Assembly: GCF_000004195.4 (NCBI RefSeq)
Contig: NC_030683.2
Span: 6,286,345 to 6,350,344, forward strand
Length of the DNA: 64,000 bases
Direction of reading: 5' to 3'
Source of the DNA: Xenopus tropicalis
Taxonomy: Eukaryota; Chordata; Amphibia; Anura; Pipidae
Under the pieces are notes generated by a model that saw nothing but the letters and a program-made list of their open reading frames with translations, had not been told where the DNA came from and searched no databases. The position numbers and the translations under genes are program-made. This document shows positions 23,186 to 34,560 of this stretch, piece after piece (position 1 is the first letter of the stretch; the number at the start of each line of letters is the position of its first letter).

Positions 23186-23776
23186 GCCTTGGGGACTCCC
23201 CTTTTCAGTATATACCAGCCAGTTATTAGCCGGGTAGCCTCCCTTCACCTCACCAGAAAGCGGCCAATTCGCCCCAAATTTCGGGTACTACACATGGCTT
23301 CCTCGGAGCAGCCGAAACTGCTTGTGATTACGTTACTGTAACTATGTTTCCCTTCCTAATACACTTCCTTATAGTGTGGGCTTTACTTATACGCTTAACG
23401 GTATACTCTTTTTTTCCGTTTCTTTTTTCTTTTTGCTGTCTATGATTTTATTTCTACTATAGTCCCTAGTATTAGTTCGTTATTAAGTGTGGTGCTTTTT
23501 TATTTTTTATTGTTTATTTATTTACTTTTTTATCTATTTACTTTTTGCTATTCATTGTATGAGATTGCCTTTTCATTTGGTATACGGGTTCGTGTGACGT
23601 CACTCTTACATGTTTTGTTCGTGGTTTTTCCCGCCACTGGGGGTATTTATGGTTTGTAATCACTGTGTTTGGCAACTTTGAGAAAGGCTGAGGTTCAGCC
23701 GAAACGTCAGTTCACCAGTTGTAAAAATAAAATACTTTTTTGCTATTCATAAGTCCTGTGAGAGCGGCCTCTTCTT

Positions 23777-23828
<52 letters not shown>

Positions 23829-23830
23829 TG

Positions 23831-24165
23831 AGGGTCAGTCCCTAAGCTCAGGTAAGTGATAGCAGCCCAGTTTACATGCTGGGAATCAGCAGAGAAGAAG
23901 ATGGGGGGCATATTTGGGGGCACAGATCTTCCCTGCTAAAGGACTGTGGTTCCCTTAGGCTGATCCAGAAGCCCGAAACATAAGGTGCAATATTTCTATC
24001 TTAATTCTCTGTTGAGTTTTAGTTGCCCTTTAAAGTTTAAAGTCCATTTTATTTAAACATCCTTGTTGCAGTTTACAAGGTGTCCAGGGGCTGTTGGACA
24101 ACCTTAGAAAACATGAATGTCTCACAAGGAGATCAAATGCTTACGGGTATTTAGGCCGGGAAGCC
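23831..24165. other. intronic, no gene seen
   Basis: Unique sequence. No exon or repeat recognised. Confidence 0.35.
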
Positions 24166-24501
24166 TAAGGGCTCTGGCACACGGGGGAGATTAGTCGCCC
24201 GCGATTAACTCCCTGTTCGCGGGCGACTAATCTCCCCGAGTTGCCTACCCCTGCCATCCCACCGGCGAACATGTAAGTCGCCGGCGGGATGGCAGACGCG
24301 GCGGGGCAATTTCAGGGAATCGCCGAAATCGTTTTTTTCGGCGATTTGCGCGAAATCGCGCCGCCGCGTCTGCCATCCCGCCGGCGACTTACATGTTCGC
24401 CGGTGGGATGGCAGGGGTAGGCAACTCGGGGAGATTAGTCGCCCGCGAACAGGGAGTTAATCACGGGCGACTAATCTCCCCCGTGTGCCAGAGCCCTTAA
24501 G
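24166..24501. mobile_element. near-perfect palindromic MITE, about 330 bp (family I)
   Basis: The left arm starts agggctctggcacacggggg and the right arm ends as its complement, cccccgtgtgccagagccct. The arms are about 155 bp and almost identical, meeting near the tttttt at about 24330. The flanks suggest a TA target duplication. A related copy (63373-63670) lies at the right of the window. Confidence 0.9.
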
Positions 24502-24739
24502 CTATTTCTGTTCTAAAGATAAGATATAAATGAAATGTAGTGTGTTCATCACTAATGATTATGGCTCTGAGCTTGGGCGACATTCAGTGAGAGAAGCTGG
24601 CAGGGAGTCAGCGGGCACGCTGTAAATATTGATGAGTGAGAGCTGCCAATATACCCCACACCCAATTACCAACAGCACCTTATACAGATATACACTGGTA
24701 ATTATCTGTTTGGATGTAAATAATACGATGGCAATCGTT

Positions 24740-25078
24740 GGGATCAAGTACAGGTTCTGTTTTATTATTACAGAGAAAAGGGAATCATTTAACCATTAAA
24801 TAAACCCAATAGGGCTGTTCTGCCCCAATAAGGGGTAATTATATCTTAGTTGGGATCAAGTACAGGTACTGTTTTATTATTACAGAGAAAAGGGAATCAT
24901 TTAACCATTAAATAAACCCAATAGGGCTGTTCTGCCCCAATAAGGGGTAATTATATCTTAGTTGGGATCAAGTACAGGTACTGTTTTATTATTACAGAGA
25001 GAAGGGAATCATTTAAACATGAAACTGAACTTTCTGGATAATGGGTTTCCAGGTAACAGATCCCACACCTGTACTGCC
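24740..25078 (+). mobile_element. 112-bp-array MITE, left-truncated copy (2-3 units)
   Basis: It begins inside the unit at gttgggatcaagtacagg. It has two further units and ends ggtaacagatcccacacctg, the family right terminus. Confidence 0.85.
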
Positions 25079-25354
25079 AATGTAAGGAATTTTGTCTTTC
25101 TTCCTGAGAGACTCACACTTATCAATATGCCACAGCCTTCAGACCCGCCAGTTTTATACAACCCTGTGCCAGTTTCTGGTTAGCCAGAGAGTTCTGGTTT
25201 TCAGCCAGTGACATTTACAAGAATAATGTTGCCAGGGAGCAACCGTTCTAATGAGGAAATGCTTCGATTGATTTCTCACAAAATTAAATTTAGCTTTTGT
25301 GCTTTCACGGGAAATTGTATTTTATGGAAAGTCTGTATGTCGATTTCTTTTCTG
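25079..25354. other. intronic, no gene seen
   Basis: Nothing recognised. Confidence 0.3.
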
Positions 25355-25935
25355 TTAAAGGGGAACTCCGCCCAAACACAAGGTTTTATAAAAAGTAAAC
25401 ATGATTTCAAGCAACTGTACAATACACATGAATTAAAATGTATGAAATGTTTTTATTGTTTTTAATATAATATTAAGGTTTGGAACAGTTCCTTAAGCCC
25501 CGCCCCCTGTTCCCTAAGCCCCGCCCCCTTTCCCCCTGCTGATCTGACTGACTACTTTGTGACTCAATGTAAATGTAACAGTAGTCGCCTGCCCTCAGCC
25601 TGTATCCTCCCAATCCCACAATTCCCTGCTGCACACGTGATGTCAATAAGGAAAGGAACATCCCAGTGCAATGCATTGTGGGTTATGTAGTTCCTGCATG
25701 CTGTCTGTAAGCTGTGGGGAAGTTTAAACAAGTTGTAACATCAGTGTTTTAGTCCCTCCTCCCCTGCCAGTATTTCAAATGATACAGAAAGAGTAGAACT
25801 GTTGTGCAGCTGGATTTCAGCATATAAATGGGATTTATGCCTACTGTTTGAAGGAACAGATTACAGGGATAGGGATATTAGGGGTTTCTGTGCTGTGTGG
25901 GGCTCTTTAACACATTTTGGTTCAGAAGCCGGAGT
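25355..25935. mobile_element. MITE family E, uninterrupted copy
   Basis: It starts ttaaaggggaactccgccca and matches the body of the copy at 11825-12760, without the nested element. Its right terminus is not clear. Confidence 0.75.
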
Positions 25936-26240
25936 TCCCCAAGCTGAATGCAGAAAATAAAAATGCTCCTCCATTGATTCTTCCCAAAGCAAAACCAATT
26001 AACCCTTGTGCTGCTGTGGGGTGGAAGGTATACAAATTGTACCCCAGAAAGCTGGGCTGAGGAAGAGCACACAAAAGCACTGCATTTGGGTAGTTATGGA
26101 AGTCAACCTTGTGCTGAATACACTGCCCTAGAGATGTGGGATGTTGAACCGCAACTCACACCATCTCACCAACTGCTTGTTAGGAAAGCTGTAAAGTGCA
26201 GTTCAGCAACATTCAAGGGCTGGGAGTTGTCAGTTACTGC
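25936..26240. other. intronic, no gene seen
   Basis: Unique sequence without recognised features. Confidence 0.3.
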
Positions 26241-26258
26241 ACTACACACTGGGTATAT

Positions 26259-26320
26259 ATGTTTCGGGTTAATACCCTTTATCAAGTACACTTGATAAAG
26301 GGTATTAACCCGAAACATGT
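26259..26320. repeat. 60-bp palindrome with hammerhead-like half
   Basis: Arms of 29 bp (atgtttcgggttaataccct then ttatcaagt) meet around a 2-base centre with no mismatch. Read on the plus strand, the right half gives ttgataa, a gggt/accc hairpin, then cgaaacatgtc. This is the hammerhead order with a two-pair stem III and a GTC cleavage triplet. C3 and G8 of the canonical core are changed, so it is probably inactive. The motif continues into a polyadenylation-like ataataaatg. Confidence 0.6.
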
Positions 26321-26504
26321 CGTGTTACCACTACCCATAATAAATGTTTTGCAGTTAATCTGCTGGAGCTTTTTTTCCTATTTTTGGATTTTTGCAGTTG
26401 TATTTGGTTGCAGCACAGAGCAACAACTAGGAGCTAAAGCATTTTTCGTAAGTACTTTATACAAAGTTCACCAATAATTTTTCATTTTTGGGTATATATG
26501 TTAC

Positions 26505-26935
26505 GGATGTTCATAAAGGATTCGGGCGAATACAGAACCGAATCTGAATCCTAATTAGCATATGCTAATTAGGCAACGGAAGGGATACGCCTTCATTAGT
26601 ATATGCCAATTAGCTTAGGATTCGTATTTGGTTCAGCCAGGAGCATGGATTCGGCCGAATCCTGCCGAAAAACGCAGAATCTTTAGTGATGTCATCAGTT
26701 ATAATCAGGGCTTAGTGACGTCATTTGCGTCACATGACTTACTGAAACTTGTTTATTATAAAATAAAAAATAATTACGAATGCACCTAATCCTAATATGC
26801 ATATGCAAATAAGGTAATAGAAGGGGTAAAGAGGGGTACATTTTCACCTTGGGTTCGGCTAGGCACATGGATTTGGCCAAATCCTGCTGGGAGGCCGAAT
26901 CTTGAACTGAATCGTAAATTCAGTGCATCCCTAAA
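26505..26935. mobile_element. hAT-type MITE fragments (ggattcggccgaat family)
   Basis: Two overlapping or nested partial copies of the family seen intact at 766-1055. Shared words include tttggttcagccaggagcat and ggattcggccgaatcctgcc, and the terminus attcagtgcatccct lies near 26930. Confidence 0.75.
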
Positions 26936-27409
26936 TATAATGTACCCCCTGTTGTAAAATATAAGGAGATAAGTAGTCACTTTGGCATTCCATGACCTAT
27001 ATAAAAGCACTCGGACTCCGGCCTATACATCTATATAGTTGGAGTTTACTTGTCCTTTACCCTTATTGTTAGAACAGCATATAAAATGAATTTGGAAAAA
27101 GGTTATTAATACCAGCCCCCCCCCCCGCCCCCATGTAGCATTAGTATAGAGACTTTCCTTATAATGACTGCGGTTCTGCTGCCGGCGCTACTACATAATG
27201 CATTGGAACCGGAATACAGGTAATCGCTCCCGTCCCACTTTGCATTTATATTGATTCCCAGCTGAAGGCCACGCTGAATTATTAACAGGGAACTGTCACC
27301 CAAATTCCATTTTAATATGTTCTGGGCAATGCTAAGAGTAACATATATGAAATGCAATATAATATATAATGTTTAATGTTATTATTAATTATTATTATTA
27401 TTATTTTTG
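26936..27409. other. intronic, no gene seen
   Basis: It includes a short C run at 27116-27133. No exon or known repeat. Confidence 0.35.
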
Positions 27410-27755
27410 AATGGAAACTATCCCCCCAGAATGAATACGTAACCGACAGACAGTTTATATTATATTAAGTGACCTATTAAAGAATCTCCCCAAACTGGAA
27501 TATATATATCAGTAAATATTGCCCTTTTACAGCCTTTCCCTTGAGCCGCCATTTAGTGATGGGCTGTGTGCTTCCTTTAGAGATCAGCTGACAGGAAGTG
27601 ATGCAGCTCTATCTGTAACAGGAAGTAGTGTGGGAGCAAAAGGCAGAACTCTGTCCATTCATTGGCTGATGGGGCCTAGCATGTATGTGTGCCTTGGCTT
27701 GTTTGTGTGCACTGGGAATCCTATGACCCCAGGGGGCGGCCCTTAAGGTATTACA
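27410..27755. mobile_element. MITE family B copy, inverted
   Basis: It matches 3745-4188 in reverse complement; gagccgccatttagtgatgg and agatcagctgacaggaagtg are diagnostic. Confidence 0.75.
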
Positions 27756-28069
27756 AATTCACCACCAAGTAAATATTGCTTGGTATAGGGTGGCAACCTT
27801 AGTCACATGGCCCATTCATTTAACCCAATCAGAAAAACTCGCCAAATACAATCTCCCAAACGCCGTGAAAGTAAAGAGGAATCCATCCTAAGCAACTTTG
27901 TTGCATGGTTTTCTAATAATTAGACTGGCTGCTTCTATTATACAGCTGAAAATACTGTCTGGTTGTCGGGGTGGGTCACTGACCTCGGCAACCAACAAAA
28001 AAAAAAAACGCACACTGGCCACAAAAAAATACTGCTTTTTGTTTTCTCTACTATTAAATTTTCATGCAA
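27756..28069. other. intronic, no gene seen
   Basis: It includes a short family D-like remnant near 27960-28020. Nothing coding. Confidence 0.3.
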
Positions 28070-28444
28070 GTTGGAGTGATATCCCCCCCCCTCACCCCCA
28101 GCAGCCCATCAGCAGAACAATGGGAAGGGAGCAAGATAGCAGCTCCCAGTAGGTATCAGAATAGCACTCAATAGTAAGAAATCCAAGTCCGGCTTGGGAC
28201 TCCTCCAGTTACATGGGAGTAGGAGAAACAATAGGTTAGCTGAAAGCAGTTCTAATGTGTAGCGCTGGCTGAAAGCTCAGACTCAGGCACAAGGCACTGA
28301 GATGGCGCCTACACACCAATATTACAGCTACAAATACATTTGTTGGTTCAAGAATAAAAGGTTAAATGGCAAAGGGAATTATTTGCTATGTAACAGTTTA
28401 GAAATAAAAAGTAGCCCATAAATATCATGGCAGTGTCCCTTTAA
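28070..28444. mobile_element. MITE family A, inverted, truncated
   Basis: Reverse complement of the left two thirds of 2273-2824. It ends atcatggcagtgtcccttta a at TTAA 28441-28444, the equivalent of the family's left terminus. Confidence 0.8.
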
Positions 28445-28871
28445 TATACAAGCCCCTTACAGCTCTAGCCCCTCCTCTGCTGTTCTGGTTTCACCGACTG
28501 CCATATACAAGTGTCAAATCCATTCATTTTAATTCTGGCCTTTCTGGACTGCCCCCTATTTCATGTTTGTTTTGCCGTGGGTCTGTACCAATAGGAATAA
28601 AGATCAAACTGGGCAAGATCAGTTTTCATTGCATTCAGTGATGACCTCCATTCCCGGGGGAAACAGACCTATTGGAAAACAACAGATCACTTAATCCATG
28701 TGTTGCCGTGGAATACATCACGTGGCAAACCTGTATGTATGTACACTAATAAATAATGATTCCTTTAGGAGTCTCAAGAGAAGCCACGCACGTTACAGCC
28801 CAAACTGCATACACTGATTAGTACTGAAAATACTCCCTTCCAGAAAGCCAACAAGTCATAGATAAAAATGT
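28445..28871. other. intronic unique sequence
   Basis: No gene. The part from about 28560 to 28800 is non-repetitive and could be conserved non-coding DNA. Confidence 0.35.
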
Positions 28872-29200
28872 TCAGTTTAGCAGCTCTTCAGTTTGGAATT
28901 TCAGCAGTTATTTGGTTGCTAGGGTCCAAGTTACCTTGGCAACTAGAGAATGGTTTGGATGAGAGACTGTTATATGACTAGGAGAGGGCTTAAGTAGAAA
29001 ATAAGTAGCAATAACAATAAAACTGGAGTCTCATGGAGCAATAGGTTTTGGCTGCCGGGGTCAGTGACCCCCATTTAAAAGCTGTAAAGATGAAAGCAAA
29101 TAATTCAAAAACTATAACAAATAAATAATGAAGACCAGTTGAAAAGTTGCTTAGAATTGGCCATTCTAAAACTTAGCTTAAAGGTGAACTACCCCTTTAA
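28872..29200. mobile_element. family D copy 4 (one arm)
   Basis: It carries ggctgccggggtcagtgacc and gaagaccagttgaaaagttg, and ends gaactacccctttaa at 29200. Confidence 0.8.
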
Positions 29201-29635
29201 TAACGCACATTTCATTATCCGCTGACACTTGCTCTGACCGCCAATAGATTCCTCACTGTTGGGCATATCGGGAAACAAAAATACTAATCTATGCAGCGGC
29301 TGCCTATCCGAATGGACTGGATTTCCCTGTCTGAATTAGATTTTTTAGATGGAATAAACTGGCGTCACTCCCATATTGCTCAGACTGAAGCCCAGAAATA
29401 ATCAATAAGTAACTAAGAACAATCCGAGGCTGGGGCCACGAGCCTATCGCCGGTCTGGCTGATGCCCAGGGCTGGCTACAGACCAATAATAGGCCTCTTC
29501 CCTCCGCTGAGAGAAAGTGTCCCCCAAAGAATGAAAGGAAATGTCATTCAAAGAAACTGTCCAATGTACATTAATTAAGAATTTACAAGTTGTAATTCTT
29601 TAATATGAGCTCAATGAATAGGGCAACTTCCTCAG
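29201..29635. other. intronic unique sequence
   Basis: No gene or repeat recognised. Confidence 0.35.
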
Positions 29636-29966
29636 ACTCCTTGTAGCTTTCAAATGGGGGGTCACTGACCCCGGCAGCCAAAAAACTATTGCTCTGTGAG
29701 GCTCCAGTTTTATTGTTATTGTTACTTTTTATTCCTTCTCTTTCTATTCAGACCCCCTCCCATTCATCTTCCAGTCTCTCATTGCAACTGCCTGGTTGCT
29801 AAGGCAATTTGGAACTTAGTAACCAGATAACAGCTAAAATTCCAAACTAGAGAGCTCATGAGCAAATAGTAAAATAATTAAAAAAAAAACAAATAAAAAA
29901 CGAAGACTCTGAATATCACTCTTTACATTCTACTAAAAGTGAATCAAAGGTAAATATCCCCTTTAA
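29636..29966. mobile_element. family D copy 5
   Basis: It starts agctttcaaatggggggtca and ends aatatcccctttaa at 29966. It is in the opposite orientation to copy 4, 436 bp away, so the two could pair. Confidence 0.75.
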
Positions 29967-30059
29967 TAAGCATTAAAGATTTATAATACTTTATAATAAA
30001 CAGTTTGTATAATTAAAATAGGTAGAACACACTTTTAAAATAAATTCTATTTGTGTTGC

Positions 30060-30450
30060 TAATGTTGTGGGTATATAGATGGACAGATGATGATGATAGA
30101 GATAGATAGATAGATAAATAATAGAGAGATAACACAATAGATATAGAGATAGATAGATAGATAGATAGATATAAATTTATAGAAAGATAGATAATAGAGA
30201 GAGCTAATACATGATAGATAGATATATAGATGATAGATATAAATGGATGGATAGAAAGATAGATAATAGAGATAGAATACATGATAGATATAAATGGATA
30301 GAAAGATAGATAATAGAAAGATAATACATTATAGACAGATAGATATAAATGGATAGATAGATAACAGAGAGTCAATAAATAATAGATAGATAAATGGATA
30401 GAAAAATAGATAACAAAGCGAGATAATTGATAGATGGATAGATAGATAGT
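30060..30450. repeat. degenerate (GATA)n microsatellite
   Basis: Imperfect gata/gataga repeats with a longer internal unit, ataaatggatagaaagatag. The 201-codon minus-strand ORF here is a translation of the repeat (ISIYLSIY) and not a gene. Confidence 0.92.
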
Positions 30451-30689
30451 TCCCATGTAGTCTATCTCAACAGTATATTTATGAAACTCTTGTTCTGTTG
30501 CAATGAGGTCAATAAGATATGTCTCTCTAGCAGTAACCATAGGACTGGGTAATACATGGAATATATATACTACTATTAAGCAGAAAATATATATGTTCCA
30601 CTTAACTCCAGTCCCCAAAGCCCACTACCACCATCCAACCAGGCTGCGGGCACAGGTAACACTATAGAATTAAATATACATATATTTGA

Positions 30690-30990
30690 AGTTTTAGTTC
30701 TTTCACTTTTTGTTCAGCAGCTCTCCAGTTTGGAGTTTCAGCTGCTATCCGGTTGCTAGGGTCCAAATTACATTAGTAACCACGGACTGGTTTAAATGAG
30801 AAACTGATTTATAAAAAGGAAAGGGCCTAAATAGAAACAAAAGCTATAAAAATTAACAATAACAGTTATAGTTTTTTTTTCAATGACCCCCTTCTGAAAG
30901 CAAGTCAAAAAAAGAAGTAAAAACCTATAAAAATAATGAAGACCAATTGAAAAGTTGCTTAGAATTGGCCATTCTATAACATACTAAATT
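30690..30990. mobile_element. family D copy 6 (fragment)
   Basis: It has gctctccagtttggagtttc and gaagaccaattgaaaagttg but lacks both TTAA ends. Confidence 0.65.
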
Positions 30991-31646
30991 TATCCTACTA
31001 ATCTTCCTGAGAAAGAACTGACACCACTGTATCATACAAAGCAATATAAACAGGTGCCCTATTGCCCTGATCATTGACACTCGCTGGTATAATTATAGCT
31101 AATGCTGAGTCACGGGAGTCAAAAAGCCTCATTGTGGTGAGTGCACTCACAGAGGTCTCATAGAGCTGAAGCAGCAAGGTAGATGTAGATGAAAATGAAA
31201 CAAAGGGAAGTGAATGGGAGCGTGCCACACATAAGGGGGCCATACAAGGCCCTTCAGACTGATTCGGCAGCTTATCTGCCCATCTATGGGGCCCTCTGAG
31301 AGGTCAACCTGACTTATACGTGGCCAAAAATTGGTCAGGTTTGATTTTCCCATCAGATTGAAGACCACACTGGCTCATTGACGGGGTCCTTGCCTCACCA
31401 AACGACCACATCTTATAGTGTATGGCCACCTACAGACGGAGATGGTTGCCAAGTCCAATAATGGCTGACCAACACTCAGTGCATGGAGCCTACAGCGATC
31501 CATTCATGCAACGTAAAAGTCTGAAAAAAATCCTGTTGGCCAATGACTCCCCATTGGTTTATGGGGGAAAGTGTTGATTCTTTTGGGCAGTATCATGTTA
31601 TTTCTGGGAGACAGTCCAAGAGTCATTTAGGCTGCAGTCCAGCCTT
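30991..31646. other. intronic, with a decayed K-family element
   Basis: Between about 31226 and 31435, ggggccatacaaggcc and gtgtatggccaccta look like the degenerate ends of the family intact at 34295-34560. The rest is unique and no exon is seen. Confidence 0.45.
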
Positions 31647-32538
31647 TTAAAGGGGATGTTCATCTTTAGGTTGACTTTTAATATGATGTAGAGAGTAATA
31701 TACGGAGACAATTTGGTCTTAATTATCTATTATTTGTGTTTTTCTGGTTTTTTTTAAACTATTTGACTTCTTGTTCAGCAGCTCTCCCGTTTGGAATATC
31801 AGCGCTTATCTGGTTGCTATGGTTTAAGCAACCGGGGAGTGGTTTAAATGAGAAACTGATTAAAAAATATATAATAATAGGAAGAGGATCTGAAGAGAAA
31901 AATAAGTAATAAAAAAGTAACTATTACAATAAAACTGGAGCCTCACAGAGCAATAGGGTTTGTGGCTGCCGGGGTCAATGACCCCCATTTGAAAGCTGCA
32001 AAGAGTTAAAGGAGAAGGAAAGGCTAATAAAGAGTTAATCTCAAGCTGCAGGCATACCTGCCCATATTTCACCTGTTCAGAAGATCAGAAGCCAAACACG
32101 GAGAAAAAACGCCAAGCTGTGTAAAGAAAGCTCCCATAATGCCTCACTCCTGCACCAAGACCGGTGTACATGCTCAGTTAGTAAGACTATGAGGAAGCTT
32201 CCTGCTGATTGGCTTAGATCCACATTCCTAAGGGGGGAGGGAGTTCTTAGCATTCTTGAGGGAGGTGGGAGAGAGGAGAGAGCTGCGTGTCTCTGGCACA
32301 GGAAAACAAAGACAAGAAATCCTGTTTCTTTTGATAGAGGACTTTCTGTGAGTGCTTATGGCTGTATTTACATAGACCTTTCTGATAAAGCTTTCTTAGT
32401 TTTTTAAGAGAAGAGGGCAAATTATTCAAAAATTATAAAAAAAAATAAAAAAAATAATGAAGACCAATTCAAAAGCTGCTTGGAATTGGCCATTCTATAA
32501 CATATAAGAGTTAACTTAAAGGTAAACCACCCCTTTAA
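31647..32538. mobile_element. family D copy 7, split by a TTAA MITE
   Basis: The left half runs from ttaaaggggatgttcatctt (31647). The right half resumes gagaagagggcaaattatt and ends aaccacccctttaa at 32538. The element 32005-32412 separates the halves, and TTAA is present on both sides of it. Confidence 0.75.
32005..32412. mobile_element. nested TTAA MITE (ttaaaggagaaggaaagg family)
   Basis: It starts ttaaaggagaaggaaaggct and shares cttatggctgtatttacat with the full copy at 49025-49366. Its right end is shortened to cttagttttttaa. Confidence 0.65.
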
Positions 32539-33029
32539 TCTTTTGTAGATGGCAAATCCTGTCCATAGCAGTAAAAAGTAAAAAAGTGGCACCACTGAAG
32601 GACGGCCTATTGCAATCAGCATGGAAAGCCGCCGACATTATTATGTGGTGCGGAATAATATAAATGTTGTTTCCCCTTTGTGCATTACTAGGAATTATTA
32701 AAGATGTGCAACGCTGGGGCGGAAAACTGGCTGGGCAAGAACGTACCTGCCTCCCATTTGACATCGGCAGGAGGAGCATTGAGTCACTTTCATAAAGTGC
32801 CGAGTGGTAACGTCACCCCCTGGCAGGGAAAGGACCAGGAAATGTCATTGCTGTTAGTCAGCTTTATTTATGGCATGCCAACTTTTTCTGCTACAAACGA
32901 AAACAAGAGGCCAGAGGTCCTGCTTTATGGCGCTGTCTGCCCAGAATGTACTGTAGAACTGAGAGAGGGAGGAGAACCTGCTGGAAATAGCTATGTAGCC
33001 CGACACTGGAAGCAGGGGGTCCTGCTAGA
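32539..33029. other. intronic unique sequence
   Basis: A 139-codon plus-strand ORF (32704-33123) overlaps unique sequence and a repeat. It shows no recognisable domain or exon signals and is not called. Confidence 0.35.
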
Positions 33030-33200
33030 ACACTGGTCCCCAACCAGGGGCAACATGTTGCTCACCAACCCCTTGGATGTTGCTTCTAGTGGCCTCCAAT
33101 TCCTGCCATGTTTTGTTGCATAAAAACAGGTGTACTGCCAAAAAGAGTCTACGGTAGGGTGCCAGCCCACATAGGGGCTACCAAATAGGCAATCACATAG
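33030..33200. repeat. interspersed repeat fragment (ctggtccccaacc)
   Basis: It contains ctggtccccaaccagg, gcaacatgttgctcaccaac and cccttggatgttgcttctag, words I associate with a common frog interspersed repeat. A related remnant lies near 54130-54250. Confidence 0.55.
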
Positions 33201-33620
33201 GGGCCCATTCATTAAAGTCCGAATTTCGGAATGTTTTTAAGCAGGACTGGCAAATAACGATAATTTCTGATGTGTGTAAACTGTGCGAAAATACGCGTCG
33301 TGCTTCTATGAAAATATCGTGGTTGTGATCCAATTTTTGTACTCGAACGATCGTAAACGGCGCGAAAACCTTTCTGACTTTGAAACTTCAATGCATGATA
33401 ACCGGGCCAAAAGATAGTCACGATACCAAAGCTTGAATGAATTCCGAAATCCATAGTCATTGCAAAAGGTACGACTTTTGCGTAAGAATTTATACAAAAC
33501 GCAAAAAGTGGCGGAATTTTTAAGATATTATCGTTAACGGTACGAACAGTTCTAAACTTTAGAAAAAATACTATATTTTTGTAATTGTACCCATCGTACG
33601 TTAACGAACGGGCCCCTTCG
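33195..33620. mobile_element. MITE family H (aggggcccattcattaa ends)
   Basis: The left end ataggggcccattcattaa and right end gttaacgaacgggcccct are imperfect inverted repeats. The interior is rich in TCG/ACG words. A second copy (45616-47025) contains the 52-bp array and shares aaaagatagtcacgat. Confidence 0.65.
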
Positions 33621-33812
33621 TGTGTGGCGAATGTTTTCGGCAACCAGAAAATAGCGCCATACGCTCCTACCGGTGCCTGCACCCGAATGAATGAAATACG
33701 CTCGGGCGCATGCAGAGGTAGGGGCATTTTAGAGCATATGGAGCGTATTCTCGGCAAGCGTTTTTTGTCTTGCCGAAAATACACTCCATACACTACGTGT
33801 GGCATTAGCCTT
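33615..33812. mobile_element. short MITE abutting family H
   Basis: The left ttcgtgtgtggcgaatgttt and right ctacgtgtggcattagcc are weak inverted ends. The interior repeats gccgaaaatac and gttttcggcaa as inverted words. Confidence 0.5.
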
Positions 33813-34294
33813 ATTTGACACCACCAGTAACTTTTTATGCTTGTGTTGCTCCCCGACTGTTTTTACATTTGAATGTGGATCATGGATAAAAAAGGTTGGG
33901 GGCCTCCGTGCTAGAACCATCTACCTACACATTGGAATGGGTTCCTGCTATATCTGCCCAAAGACTGAAAGCATAAATATGGGGGGCAGTAGGGAAAATG
34001 TATGCACCCAGAAACTGGAGGAAAGAAAGGGAGCCCTGTTTAAAAACAGCTTCACACCCAGATATTAGAAATGACAAAAATGGGGGGTCGACCTGTAAAG
34101 AAGCATTTGCCAGATAATGAAAGAAAGTGAAGGAATTGGGAAAAAAATGATGTGCCGAGAAGACAAAGAGGATTGGGAGGGTCCTGCTAGACAAAATCAT
34201 ATGCCTGGACTATAGAAGCAAGAGATGGTCCTGTTGGAAAGATTTACCATCCCAAACCCTCAAAGGGAGAGAAGGGCCCTGACCCAAAACTATG
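33813..34294. other. intronic, no gene seen
   Basis: Nothing recognised. Confidence 0.3.
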
Positions 34295-34560
34295 TAAAGG
34301 TGGCCATACACGGGCCGATTCTAGCTGCCAATATTGGTCCCTTAGACAGATTCGGAAGCTTATCGGCACTAGCAACAGGCCTGCCCGACCGACATCTGGC
34401 CTGAAATTGGCCAGATCTCGATCGGGCAGGTTTGAAGTTTAGTCGGAACCGACGGACACCTATACCCGTCGTTCTAATTCGATCGTTTGGCCCCAGGGCC
34501 GTAGGTGGGGATATTGGAAGAAGATCCGCTCATTTGGCAAGGCGTGTATGGCCACCTTTA
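34295..34560. mobile_element. MITE family K (taaaggtggccatacacg ends)
   Basis: It starts taaaggtggccatacacggg and ends cgtgtatggccaccttta, so the termini are inverted repeats. A TA target duplication is likely. The interior has the cgatcgtttggcccc word shared with 36736-37113. Confidence 0.8.

Larger units (their letters stand above)
21421..23830. mobile_element. compound structure with 590-bp inverted arms and TA-repeat junctions (candidate Penelope-like or retrozyme-like insertion)
   Basis: The block 21421-21715 recurs almost exactly at 22815-23103. The segment 21655-22244 recurs inverted at 23195-23783, giving arms of about 590 bp. TA microsatellites lie at 21528-21576, 22926-22962, 23148-23185 and 23783-23825, at or near the junctions. 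Between the arms sit a 79-bp hairpin (22203-22281, 38-bp perfect arms, 3-base loop) and a second 77-bp array. No reverse transcriptase ORF is present. In one orientation the arm reads gagaaaggctgaggttcagc then cgaaacgtcag, a hammerhead-like hairpin plus GAAAC whose CUGANGA box has decayed. Confidence 0.6.

Noticed and set aside
30013..30618. 201-codon minus-strand ORF, hydrophobic (ISIYLSIYxx) and membrane-like
   Set aside because: It is a translation of a degenerate GATA microsatellite.
32704..33123. 139-codon plus-strand ORF in unique sequence
   Set aside because: It runs into a known interspersed repeat (from about 33030), has no recognisable domain and lacks promoter or splice evidence.
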